DNA of 64,000 nucleotides from Actinomyces ruminis. Lineage in GTDB: Bacteria; Actinomycetota; Actinomycetes; Actinomycetales; Actinomycetaceae. Below are positions 56,497 to 64,000 of this stretch, piece after piece. Position 1 is the first letter of the stretch, and each line of letters opens with the position of its first letter. The notes beneath the pieces were generated by a model. The model did not search any database, was not told the DNA's origin, and saw only the letters and a program-made list of their open reading frames with translations. Location: positions 1 to 64,000 of the forward strand of contig NZ_MTPX02000031.1 in NCBI RefSeq assembly GCF_002154335.2, read 5' to 3'. A program made the translations under genes and the position numbers.

Positions 56497-56531
56497 CGAC
56501 GGCGGACCCGCCACGGGTGAGTCCGCCGTCG
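56497..56531 (+). terminator. Intra-operon hairpin after the binding protein
   Basis: CGACGGCGGAC (56497-56507) pairs exactly with GTCCGCCGTCG (56521-56531). It probably reduces permease expression relative to the binding protein. Confidence 0.6.
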
Positions 56532-56574
56532 CCGTTGGTAGGTACTGTCCATTCGGAACCCTAAGGACACCAGG

Positions 56575-57563
56575 TTGCGTTTTCTCTTACGAAAGATCGG
56601 GTTTTACGCCATCGCTCTGTGGGCCGCTGTAACCCTCAACTTCCTCCTGCCCCGGCTACTGCCGGGAAACCCTGTTGACATCATGGTCTCCCGCCTGGCC
56701 ACACACGGTCAGGTCAGCCCCGCCACGCGTCAGGCGATCGAAGCCCTGCTGGGCGCCGACGCCGGCGCCAGCATGTGGGACCAGTACGTGCAATACCTGG
56801 GCCAGCTGCTGCGCGGCGACCTCGGTGTATCGGTGGCCTACTTCCCGACTCCGGTCGGGCAGGTAATCGGCCAGACACTCCCCTGGACGATCGGCCTCGT
56901 GGGATTGGCAACCATCATCTCCTTCCTGCTCGGCATCGTGATGGGCACGGCTGCCGGATGGAAGCGTGGCCACTTCCTGGACAACATCATTCCCGGGCTG
57001 ACCATGCTGCAGTCCGTGCCCTACTTCTGGCTGGCACTGATCCTGCTGTTCCTGTTCTCCTCCACTTGGCGAATCTTCCCGATCCATGGTGGCTACGACG
57101 TCTACGGCACCGTGGTCGGACTCAACTGGCCGTTCATCAAGTCGGTCATTTACTACGGAATACTCCCGGCGATTACCATCGTGATCTCCTCCGTCGGCGG
57201 CTGGACGCTGGGCATGCGCAACATGATGGTGTCCACCATGAGTGAGGATTACATCCTCACCGCGGAGGCCAAGGGGCTGCGCCCTCGCCGCATCCGCACC
57301 TGGTATGCGGCCCGCAATGCCATATTGCCCTCCATTTCGGGCTTTGCGATCTCATTGGGGTTCGTGGTCTCCGGTTCACTGGTCACCGAGCAGGTCTTCT
57401 CCTACCCCGGCGTCGGCACCGCCCTGTACCAGGCCGTGAACAACAACGACTACGCCTCATGCAGGGGATCTTCTTGGTGATCACCCTGTCCGTGCTGGGC
57501 GCCAACCTGATCGTCGACTTGCTGTACGGCGTCATTGACCCGCGCACTCGCGCTCGCGGCTGA
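56575..57563 (+). CDS. Opp-type ABC permease (DppB-like), frameshifted near the end
   Basis: About 329 residues from TTG 56575. It has the FLLPRLLPGNPVDIMVSRL segment typical of DppB, and the docking loop YILTAEAKGLRPRRIRTWYA then ARNAILPSISGFAIS. The frame fails near 57459 (NDYAS). The other frame gives LMQGIFLVITLSVLGANLIV and ends VIDPRTRARG at 57563. One missing C in GCCCTCATG explains this. The next permease starts 12 bp later. Confidence 0.9.
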
Positions 57564-57575
57564 AGGAGGCTCAAC

Positions 57576-58535
57576 ATGTCCACGCAAACCGCTTCCGCGT
57601 CCGTCGGCAAGCCTGCCCGCAGAGGCGCCAGCCGATTCCACGTGCGGGTTACGCCCAAGCTGATCGTCGGCACCACGATCGTCGTGCTCACCGTCCTGTT
57701 CGGACTCGTCGGACCGCTCGTAGTCGGCAACCCCTCGACCGTGCGCAACCTCGGCATGACGGCACCCTCCGGCGAGTTTCCGTTGGGTACCACCCAGACC
57801 GGGCAGGATGTGCTCGCTCAACTTGCCTACGCTACTCGCGGGTCGCTGCTGATCGGACTGATCGTCGGGAGCCTCACGCTGCTGCTGTCTGCGTTTTTCG
57901 GCGTGGTCGGAGCCTTCACCGGTGGCATCGTGGATGACCTGTTCTCCCTGTTCACCAACATCATGCTGGTGATCCCCGGTCTCCCGCTGGTCATCATCAT
58001 CTCCAGCTATGTGCCCAAGAAGAGCATCTGGCTAGTGGCTTTCATTCTCTCGCTGACAAGCTGGGCGGGTTCCGCGCGAGTGCTGCGCGGCGTCACGCTG
58101 TCGGTCCGTAATCGCGACTACGTGCTGGCATCCCGCGTGAGCGGGGAGAAGACCTGGCGGATCCTGACCGTGGAGATCCTGCCCAACCTGATCCCACTGC
58201 TGGCCTCCCAGGTGGTCGGCGCAGTCATCGCCGGCATCCTGGGGGAGGCTGGGCTGTCGTTCCTCGGACTGGGCGCCTCGGGCTCCTTCACCTGGGGCAC
58301 GATGTTGTTCTACGCCCAGAACGGGTTGGCGCTGAGGCTGGGCGCTTGGTGGTGGTTCGTGCCGCCGGGCCTCATGCTCGCACTCTTCGGCGCGGCGTTA
58401 TCGATGATCAATTTCTCGATCGACGAGACCATCAACCCCAAGCTGCGGGCGGCCACGGACGCGAAGAAACGTCGTCGTACCCGGCGCCGCGCCGAGTCTG
58501 CCCGCAACCGCACCCCCCAGAAGGTCGCCGCATGA
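57576..58535 (+). CDS. Opp-type ABC permease (DppC-like)
   Basis: 319 residues from ATG 57576 with AAGGAGG upstream. It has the family start (LVGPLVV...APSGEFPLGTTQTG then QDVLAQLAYATRGSLLIGLI) and the docking loop YVLASRVSGEKTWRILTVEI then LPNLIPLLA. Six helices. A basic Arg/Lys tail (KKRRRTRRRAESARNRTPQK) precedes the stop, which overlaps the ATPase start by four bases. Confidence 0.92.
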   Translation: MSTQTASASVGKPARRGASRFHVRVTPKLIVGTTIVVLTVLFGLVGPLVVGNPSTVRNLGMTAPSGEFPLGTTQTGQDVLAQLAYATRGSLLIGLIVGSLTLLLSAFFGVVGAFTGGIVDDLFSLFTNIMLVIPGLPLVIIISSYVPKKSIWLVAFILSLTSWAGSARVLRGVTLSVRNRDYVLASRVSGEKTWRILTVEILPNLIPLLASQVVGAVIAGILGEAGLSFLGLGASGSFTWGTMLFYAQNGLALRLGAWWWFVPPGLMLALFGAALSMINFSIDETINPKLRAATDAKKRRRTRRRAESARNRTPQKVAA

Positions 58536-59427
58536 GCCCCCAAACCACAACCGACGGCGCCGTCCGCTCCTCCGCCCGTCTCGCCGTCCTCGACATTGAG
58601 CACATGTCGATCGATTACGACGTCGACCCACCTGTGCACGCCGTCAGAGACGTGTCCCTTACTCTCCACCGCGGTGAGATCCTCGGATTGGCGGGGGAGT
58701 CCGGGTGCGGAAAGTCAACGCTCGCCTACGGCGTGGTCCAGTTGCTCAAGGATCCCGCCCGCCGCGTCAGCGGCTCCGCGGTATTCCACTCCCGTGAGGG
58801 CTATGACATCGACCTGACGGCCCTGACGGGCGCCGACCTGCGGGCCGTGCGCTGGGACAAGATCGCCATGGTCTTCCAGGGGGCGATGAACTCCCTGAAC
58901 CCGGTACTCAAGGTCAAGACCCAGCTGGGCGACGTACTGACTACCCACCGTCCGGAGATGAGCAAGCAGCAGCGGCTGGAGCGCAGCGGCGAGCTGCTCG
59001 AGAGCGTGGGCGTGGACCGCAACCGCCTGGATGCCTACCCGCATGAGTTGTCCGGCGGCATGAGGCAGCGCGTCATGATCGCATGGCGCTCGCCCTTGAG
59101 CCGCAGATCCTGATCATGGACGAACCGACCACCGCGCTCGACGTCGTCGTCCAACGGGAGATTCTGCAGGAGATCTCGCGGCTGCGTGAGGAACTCGGAT
59201 TCGCGGTCATTTTCATCACGCACGATCTGCCGCTGCTGTTGGAGATCTCCGACCGCATTGCCGTCATGCGCGACGGGGTGGTTATCGAGCTCGACGACGC
59301 CATTGAGCTGTACACCCACCCCAAGGAGGAGTACACCAAGCAGCTGCTCAGCTCCTTCCCATCGCTGACCGGCGAGCGTGGCGGTTTCGTCCGCACCAGC
59401 CGTCCCCACGTTAAGGAGCAGTCATGA
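58532..59427 (+). CDS. Opp-type ABC ATPase (DppD-like), frameshifted
   Basis: About 299 residues from ATG 58532. Walker A GESGCGKST, Q-loop MVFQGAMNSLNPVLKV, and signature LSGGMRQRVMIA. Then the frame shifts near 59083, and the other frame continues MALALEPQILIMDEPTTALD and VVVQREILQEI, with the switch His in IFITHDLP. ATCGCATGG lacks one C of ATCGCCATGG. It lacks the C-terminal oligopeptide-transporter zinc or iron-sulfur extension. It pairs with the next ATPase. Confidence 0.92.
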
Positions 59428-60247
59428 CCGTCCTTGAAGCGCGGAACCTCATTAAGGAGTACACCCTCCGCAACGGGTTGCACACCTCTACCCTGCGCGC
59501 GGTGGATGACGTCTCCTTCCGGCTGGTGCCGGGGAAGACCATCGCCCTGGTCGGACAGTCGGGCTCCGGCAAGTCCACCATTGCCAAGCTTCTGCTGCAG
59601 CTCGAGTCTCCCACCAGCGGTGAGATCCTACTTGACGGCGAGCCCGTCAGCCGCCGTGGCGAAGGACTGGCGCAGTATCGCAGCACGGTGCAGATGGTCT
59701 TCCAGGACCCCTTCGCCTCGCTGAACCCCTACCACACGATCGGCCACCATTTGGCGCGTCCGGTCCGGCTCCACAATCCTCGACTGGGCAAGGCCGCGGT
59801 GCGCGAGCGGTACTGGAGCTGCTGCGCCGTGTACGACTGGATCCGGCCGACGACTACGCCGATCGCAAGCCGCACGAGCTATCCGGCGGGCAACGTCAAC
59901 GCGTAGCCATCGCCCGCGCCCTGGCCCCCGACCCGGGCATTCTCATCGCCGATGAGCCGGTGTCCATGCTGGACGTATCGATCCGGCTGGGGGTGCTCAA
60001 CTTGCTGGCCGAACTGCAGCAGGACAATGACCTCGGCGTCCTGTACATCACTCACGACCTGGCCACTGCCCGCCACTTCTCCGACGAGATCATGGTGCTC
60101 TACCACGGTGACGTCGTAGAACGCGGGCCGGCAGACACAGTGATCCTCCACCCGAACCACGAGTACACCAAGCGGCTGCTGGCCGCCGCCCCCGACCCAG
60201 AACGGCGCCTGGCACAGCTGCGTCGTCAACGGGAGGCGCACCAGTGA
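59424..60247 (+). CDS. Opp-type ABC ATPase (DppF-like), frameshifted
   Basis: About 275 residues from ATG 59424, overlapping the previous stop by four bases. Walker [10 protein letters not shown] and Q-loop [16 protein letters not shown]. The frame shifts near 59809 and continues [20 protein letters not shown] in another frame, with signature [16 protein letters not shown], Walker [13 protein letters not shown] and switch His YITHDLATA. One missing base explains it. It ends in a basic helix and overlaps the esterase start. Confidence 0.92.
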
Positions 60248-60893
60248 CGAGCTCCACCAGCGTGCCCCCACGGCGGTGGCTGTTCACCGGCGACTCGATC
60301 ACCGAGTGGGGGCGTACCGACAAACGTGACCCTCACGATCTGGGATGCAACTACGTAAGGCTCCTGGCCGAGGAACACCTGGCTGGGCAGACGGTCCTGA
60401 ACACCGGCATTGGCGGGGACCGTCTGGCGGATCTGGCGGAGCGCTGGCAGCGGGACGTCGTTGCTCTGGCCCCGGATGTGCTCAGCGTCTACATCGGCAT
60501 CAACGACACCTGGCGACACTACGACGAAGGCGTCGTTTCACCCGTTCCTGCTTTCGCACAACGGCTGCGGGAGTTGCTGGTCCATTCGCCACCGCTGGCA
60601 CGCCGCTGGTCCTGGTATCCCCGTTCGTGCTGCCCTATGCCGAGGAGGACCGCAACTGGCATGCGGACCTGAACCCGCGGGTGCAGGCGATCGCGCAGAT
60701 TGCTCAGGAACTAGACGCCGTATACGTGCCGCTGCAAGAACCGATGACGGCGCTCGCGGCCCGAATCGGCGATGCAGCCGTCGCCGCCGACGGCGTCCAC
60801 CCCACGCCCGCCGGTCACCGCGCCATTGCCGACGCCTGGTGGCAGGCCTGGCAGACCGTCGGCCGCGGCGCACCGGAATCATCCGCTCACTGA
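60244..60893 (+). CDS. SGNH/GDSL-family esterase, frameshifted
   Basis: About 217 residues from GTG 60244. The SGNH blocks are [11 protein letters not shown] (nucleophile Ser), [12 protein letters not shown] (Gly), [12 protein letters not shown] (Asn) and [15 protein letters not shown] (Asp and His). The frame shifts near 60583, and the other frame continues [20 protein letters not shown]. No signal peptide, so cytosolic. Beside a beta-mannosidase it may remove acetyl groups from imported manno-oligosaccharides. That substrate is inference. Confidence 0.85.
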
Positions 60894-60913
60894 CCACTCA
60901 GGAAAGACCATCC

Positions 60914-63346
60914 ATGATTATCACGACCACTCTGAACTCCGGCTGGCGATTGAGCCATCTGGCGGGAGCCGTACCGGAGGAGATCCGGATCCCCGAGACG
61001 GTGCCGGCAACCGTCCCCGGCTGCGTACACACCGACCTCTTGGACTCCGGCCTCATCCCCGATCCGCTGAACGGCGACAACGAGGAGCGGTTGGCGTGGA
61101 TGTGGCGCTGCGACTGGCGCTATGAACTGTGCTTCAACACCCCACCGGCCGCAACCGGCGAGCACGTGGAGTTGGTGTTCGAGGGCCTGGACACGATCGC
61201 CACGATCACCCTCAATGACACCGAGCTGGGTCGCACGGACAATCAATTCCGGCGCTACCGGTTCGACGTCGGCCACCTGCTGCTGAGCGGCGAGAACCGG
61301 CTGGTGGTTGACTTCACCTCCGCGCTCAGTGTTGCCGAGGAGCGTGAGCGCATCTACGGCGAATACCCGTTCGTCAACGCCCATCCGTTCCCCATGGTCC
61401 GTAAGAGCGCGTGTTCCTTCGGCTGGGACTGGGGGCCGGTGACAATTACCGCCGGCATCTGGCGCCCGGTGCGCCTGGAGCGGTGGCGCGGGACCCGGGT
61501 GCGCGACGTGCGCCTGGGGGTGGACCTGGAAGGGAATACGGGTGTGGCTCGGCTGGTCGCCGAAGTCGAACGGGATCCGGAGGCGCCGCCCGCGTCCCTG
61601 GCTTACAACGTCGCGGGAGCCACCGTGGCAGCGATGGCCGACACCCCGGGCATCAGTGAGGTTGTGCTGCAGGCGCGCGTGATTGACCCCGACGTGTGGT
61701 GGCCCCGCGGCTATGGCGATCAGCCCCTGTACGACTCGGTGTTGAGCCTGGACGAGGCGCCGGTCTGGTCCCGGAGGATCGGCTTTAGGCGCATGGAGGT
61801 GGACCTAACCCCCGATGAGATCGGGACACCGCTGCGGCTCAAGGTCAATGGGGAGCTGGTGCTCGTCAAGGGAGTCAACTGGATTCCCGACGACGTCTTC
61901 CCCACTCGCATTACCCGGGACCGTTACCGGCGCGCCCTAGTGGACGCAGTGGAAGCGAACTGCAACACCGTGCGCGTGTGGGGCGGCGGCATCTACGAGT
62001 CCGAGGACTTCTATGACGCCGCCGACGAGTTCGGGCTACTGGTGTGGCAGGACTTCATGTTCGCCTGCGCCGCCTACAGCGAGGACGCGTGGTTGAAAGA
62101 CAGCATCATCCCGGAGGCCCGCCAGGCGGTGGCCCGGCTGAGTGGACGTGCGTGCCTGGCACTTTGGTGCGGCAGCAACGAGAATGAGACGGCATTCCAG
62201 GACTGGGGCTGGAGAGAGCGCCTGCAGGGCCGTGCCTGGGGCCGGGGCTACTACCGGGAGATTCTCCCCGCGATCGTCGCCGAGCTGGACCCGACTACTC
62301 CCTATATCCCCTCCAGTCCGTTCAGCCCGGATCCCGAGGCCGAGGCGAACAATCGCACGGACGGCGACACGCACGTGTGGGATGTGTGGAACGAGCTCGA
62401 TTACCTGCACTACGCGGATCAGGCGCCACGCTTTGCCTCCGAGTTCGGCTACGGCGGGCCTATGGCGTACTCCACCCTCACGGCCGCGGTACACGATGAG
62501 CCGCTGAGAGTTGGCGGTGCGCAACTGGCGGTGCACCAGAAGGCCGAGGAGGGTTTTGCCAAACTGCGCCGCGGACTGGATGCCCACTTCTCCGAGCCCG
62601 CCGACTTCCGCCACTGGCACTGGGCCACTCAGCTCAATCAGGCGCGGGCCTTCGATTTCGGTGTACGCCACTTCCGCTCGCTCCAGCCCCACTGTGCGGG
62701 TTCGCTCATTTGGCAGCTCAATGACTGCTGGCCGGTCATATCCTGGGCGGTGGTCGACTCCGCCGGCGTGCGCAAGCCCGCCTGGTACGCGCTGCGCCAC
62801 GCCCAGCAGGACCGCATGCTGTGTCTGGAGCCTACCGGCGGCGGTCGAGTTCGGTTGGCGGCGGTCAACGACCTACCTCAGCCCTGGACTGCACGGGTCA
62901 GGATCGGGCGCGGCACGCGCCACGGGCTGGAGGTAGCGTGGGAGGAACGCCGAATTGAAGTCGGGCCCCGCGCTGCCGCTGCGGTTGAGCTGATCCTGCC
63001 GGAGGATCCGGATGGCTTCCTCATCGCCGAGGCCGATGACGCTCGCCGCGCCGTCTGGTTTGTATCTACCGACCGCGAGGCCGGCCTGCCTGGGTTCGAC
63101 GCGGACGTGAACGTGGCGCGGGTTGCGGGCGGCTACCGGGTCGACGTAACCGCGCGGGTGCTGCTGCGGGATGTGGCGGTAATCGCCGATGCCGAGCTCC
63201 CCGGCGCCGTCGTCGACGACATGCTCACCACCCTGCTGCCCGGCGAGAAGGCGTCATTCACCGTCCTGACCGACGGTGAGGCAACAGACCCGCAGATACT
63301 GACCACCTGGCCGGTGCTGCGCAGCGCCAACCATCTGGCGAGCTGA
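60914..63346 (+). CDS. Beta-mannosidase (glycoside hydrolase family 2)
   Basis: 810 residues from ATG 60914, full length and intact. The N-terminal jelly-roll starts GWRLSHLAGAVPEEI and has the mannosidase-type PATVPGCVHTDLLDSGLIPD and RKSACSFGWDWGP. The TIM barrel shows NCNTVRVWGGGIYESEDFYD and LALWCGSNENE (acid/base Glu), and FASEFGYGG (nucleophile Glu). It releases mannose from the non-reducing end of beta-mannosides. No leader, so it acts on imported oligosaccharides. It closes the Opp-type operon. Confidence 0.93.
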   Translation: MIITTTLNSGWRLSHLAGAVPEEIRIPETVPATVPGCVHTDLLDSGLIPDPLNGDNEERLAWMWRCDWRYELCFNTPPAATGEHVELVFEGLDTIATITLNDTELGRTDNQFRRYRFDVGHLLLSGENRLVVDFTSALSVAEERERIYGEYPFVNAHPFPMVRKSACSFGWDWGPVTITAGIWRPVRLERWRGTRVRDVRLGVDLEGNTGVARLVAEVERDPEAPPASLAYNVAGATVAAMADTPGISEVVLQARVIDPDVWWPRGYGDQPLYDSVLSLDEAPVWSRRIGFRRMEVDLTPDEIGTPLRLKVNGELVLVKGVNWIPDDVFPTRITRDRYRRALVDAVEANCNTVRVWGGGIYESEDFYDAADEFGLLVWQDFMFACAAYSEDAWLKDSIIPEARQAVARLSGRACLALWCGSNENETAFQDWGWRERLQGRAWGRGYYREILPAIVAELDPTTPYIPSSPFSPDPEAEANNRTDGDTHVWDVWNELDYLHYADQAPRFASEFGYGGPMAYSTLTAAVHDEPLRVGGAQLAVHQKAEEGFAKLRRGLDAHFSEPADFRHWHWATQLNQARAFDFGVRHFRSLQPHCAGSLIWQLNDCWPVISWAVVDSAGVRKPAWYALRHAQQDRMLCLEPTGGGRVRLAAVNDLPQPWTARVRIGRGTRHGLEVAWEERRIEVGPRAAAAVELILPEDPDGFLIAEADDARRAVWFVSTDREAGLPGFDADVNVARVAGGYRVDVTARVLLRDVAVIADAELPGAVVDDMLTTLLPGEKASFTVLTDGEATDPQILTTWPVLRSANHLAS

Positions 63347-63384
63347 TCACGCCCGCCATTGCGCCGTTTGCGGGCAGCTCCCCA

Positions 63385-64000
63385 TCACGGCTGCGGCGTC
63401 ACCCGAGCCACGGATGCGCGTCGCAGCCAGTGGTGAGCGGGTTCGGGAACTTGGAAGGAGGTCTGCCCGGACTCAATGCGCAGCACGCATTCGGCGATGG
63501 TCTGGCCAAATGCATGCACATCCTGCGCGATCGCGGTGATTGGGGGTGAGGCGAGCTGGCAGGAGGAGGAGTCGTCCCAGGCGACGAGGCTGACGTCGTC
63601 GGGCACGACGACGCCCAGGGCGGAGGCGGTGGCCAGCCCGGCCAGGGCCATGGTGTCGTTGTCGTAGATGATCGCCGTCGGTCGTGCGGCCGCGGGGCGT
63701 TTCAACAGCTCCTCGGTAGCCCGCTGGCCGGAGGCCTCGCTGTAATCACCCGGGACGATGCGCAGCTCCACGCCGAGTTCCTGCGCCACGCGGCGGGACA
63801 CCGTGTCCCGGATCAGGGTGTGGGCCAGATGTTTGGGGCCGCTTACGCGGGCGACGCGCTCGTGACCGAGCTCATGCAGCCGCTCCATCACCCCACGGGT
63901 TGAGTCGGCGTTGTCGGAGACAATCGAGGCGGTTTCGGGCATCGCCTGCTCCACGCCTGCGTGAAGTGCAGCTAGGTCCAGCTCCTCCAGGAGTGCGGGG
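63385..64000 (-). CDS. LacI-family transcriptional regulator (partial, cut by right edge)
   Basis: The frame is open to the window end; the visible C-terminal part is about 205 residues, with the DNA-binding headpiece off the window. It has the periplasmic-binding-like ligand domain: GVMERLHELGHERVARVSGP, TAIIYDNDTMALAGLATASA, LGVVVPDDVSLVAWDDSSSC, and ITAIAQDVHAFGQTIAECVL. It is convergent with the beta-mannosidase gene, so it probably controls the operon or a gene to its right. Confidence 0.9.
   Translation of the reverse strand, partial: PALLEELDLAALHAGVEQAMPETASIVSDNADSTRGVMERLHELGHERVARVSGPKHLAHTLIRDTVSRRVAQELGVELRIVPGDYSEASGQRATEELLKRPAAARPTAIIYDNDTMALAGLATASALGVVVPDDVSLVAWDDSSSCQLASPPITAIAQDVHAFGQTIAECVLRIESGQTSFQVPEPAHHWLRRASVARVTPQP

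Overview
The window is GC-rich, densely coded DNA from a Gram-positive actinobacterium, most likely Actinomyces or a close relative. The support is the codon usage, the frequent GTG starts, a GTP-type PEP carboxykinase, a class II aldolase, System II (Ccs) cytochrome c maturation beside nrfHA, and lipoproteins with long Gln/Pro/Gly/Tyr tails. This assignment is inference from gene content. No rRNA, tRNA or CRISPR array was seen.

Layout. 0-2.3 kb: a PrsW-type membrane protease reading into a Tox-REase-5 nuclease toxin, cut by the left edge. 2.5-6.8 kb: exonuclease, nitroreductase, beta-lactamase-like protein, exonuclease III and a short-chain dehydrogenase. 6.9-13.8 kb: ammonia-forming nitrite reductase (nrfHA) with a TPR protein and ccdA-resB-ccsA-resA. 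13.8-14.8 kb: a repeat-rich gap. 14.8-20 kb: pyrE, a SIR2-domain gene with a small partner (probable anti-phage defence), an rRNA/tRNA methyltransferase, hsp20 and fba. 20.2-28.5 kb: an accessory locus with a histidine kinase, a response regulator lacking its phospho-acceptor Asp, a coupled secreted mini-peptide, three paralogous 2-TM micro-proteins and an ABC exporter, flanked by two homologous membrane proteins and bounded by 84-bp direct repeats. 28.7-29.3 kb: VapBC. 29.6-33.5 kb: a sugar ABC importer. 33.6-34.9 kb: AztD-like zinc chaperone under a perfect Zur box. 35.1-41.4 kb: purA, three LppM-like surface proteins and pckG. 41.4-42.7 kb: a DUF559-type nuclease gene bracketed by inverted copies of a 120-bp MITE-like element. 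42.8-48.6 kb: pncA, a pair of large unrecognised paralogues, and two more unknowns. 48.7-54.6 kb: purD, purC, purS and purQ with membrane proteins between. 54.8-64 kb: an Opp-type transporter, SGNH esterase, beta-mannosidase and LacI regulator, probably a beta-mannoside utilisation locus.

Many genes, including essential ones (fba, purA, pyrE, ccsA, transporter ATPases), are broken by apparent single-base losses that one restored G or C would repair. I read these mostly as assembly or sequencing errors, not true pseudogenes, and give full spans for the affected genes.

The best candidate for an undescribed system is the 20.2-28.5 kb locus. Secondary candidates are the PrsW-toxin fusion, the SIR2 plus small-ORF pair, and the MITE family with its captured nuclease.
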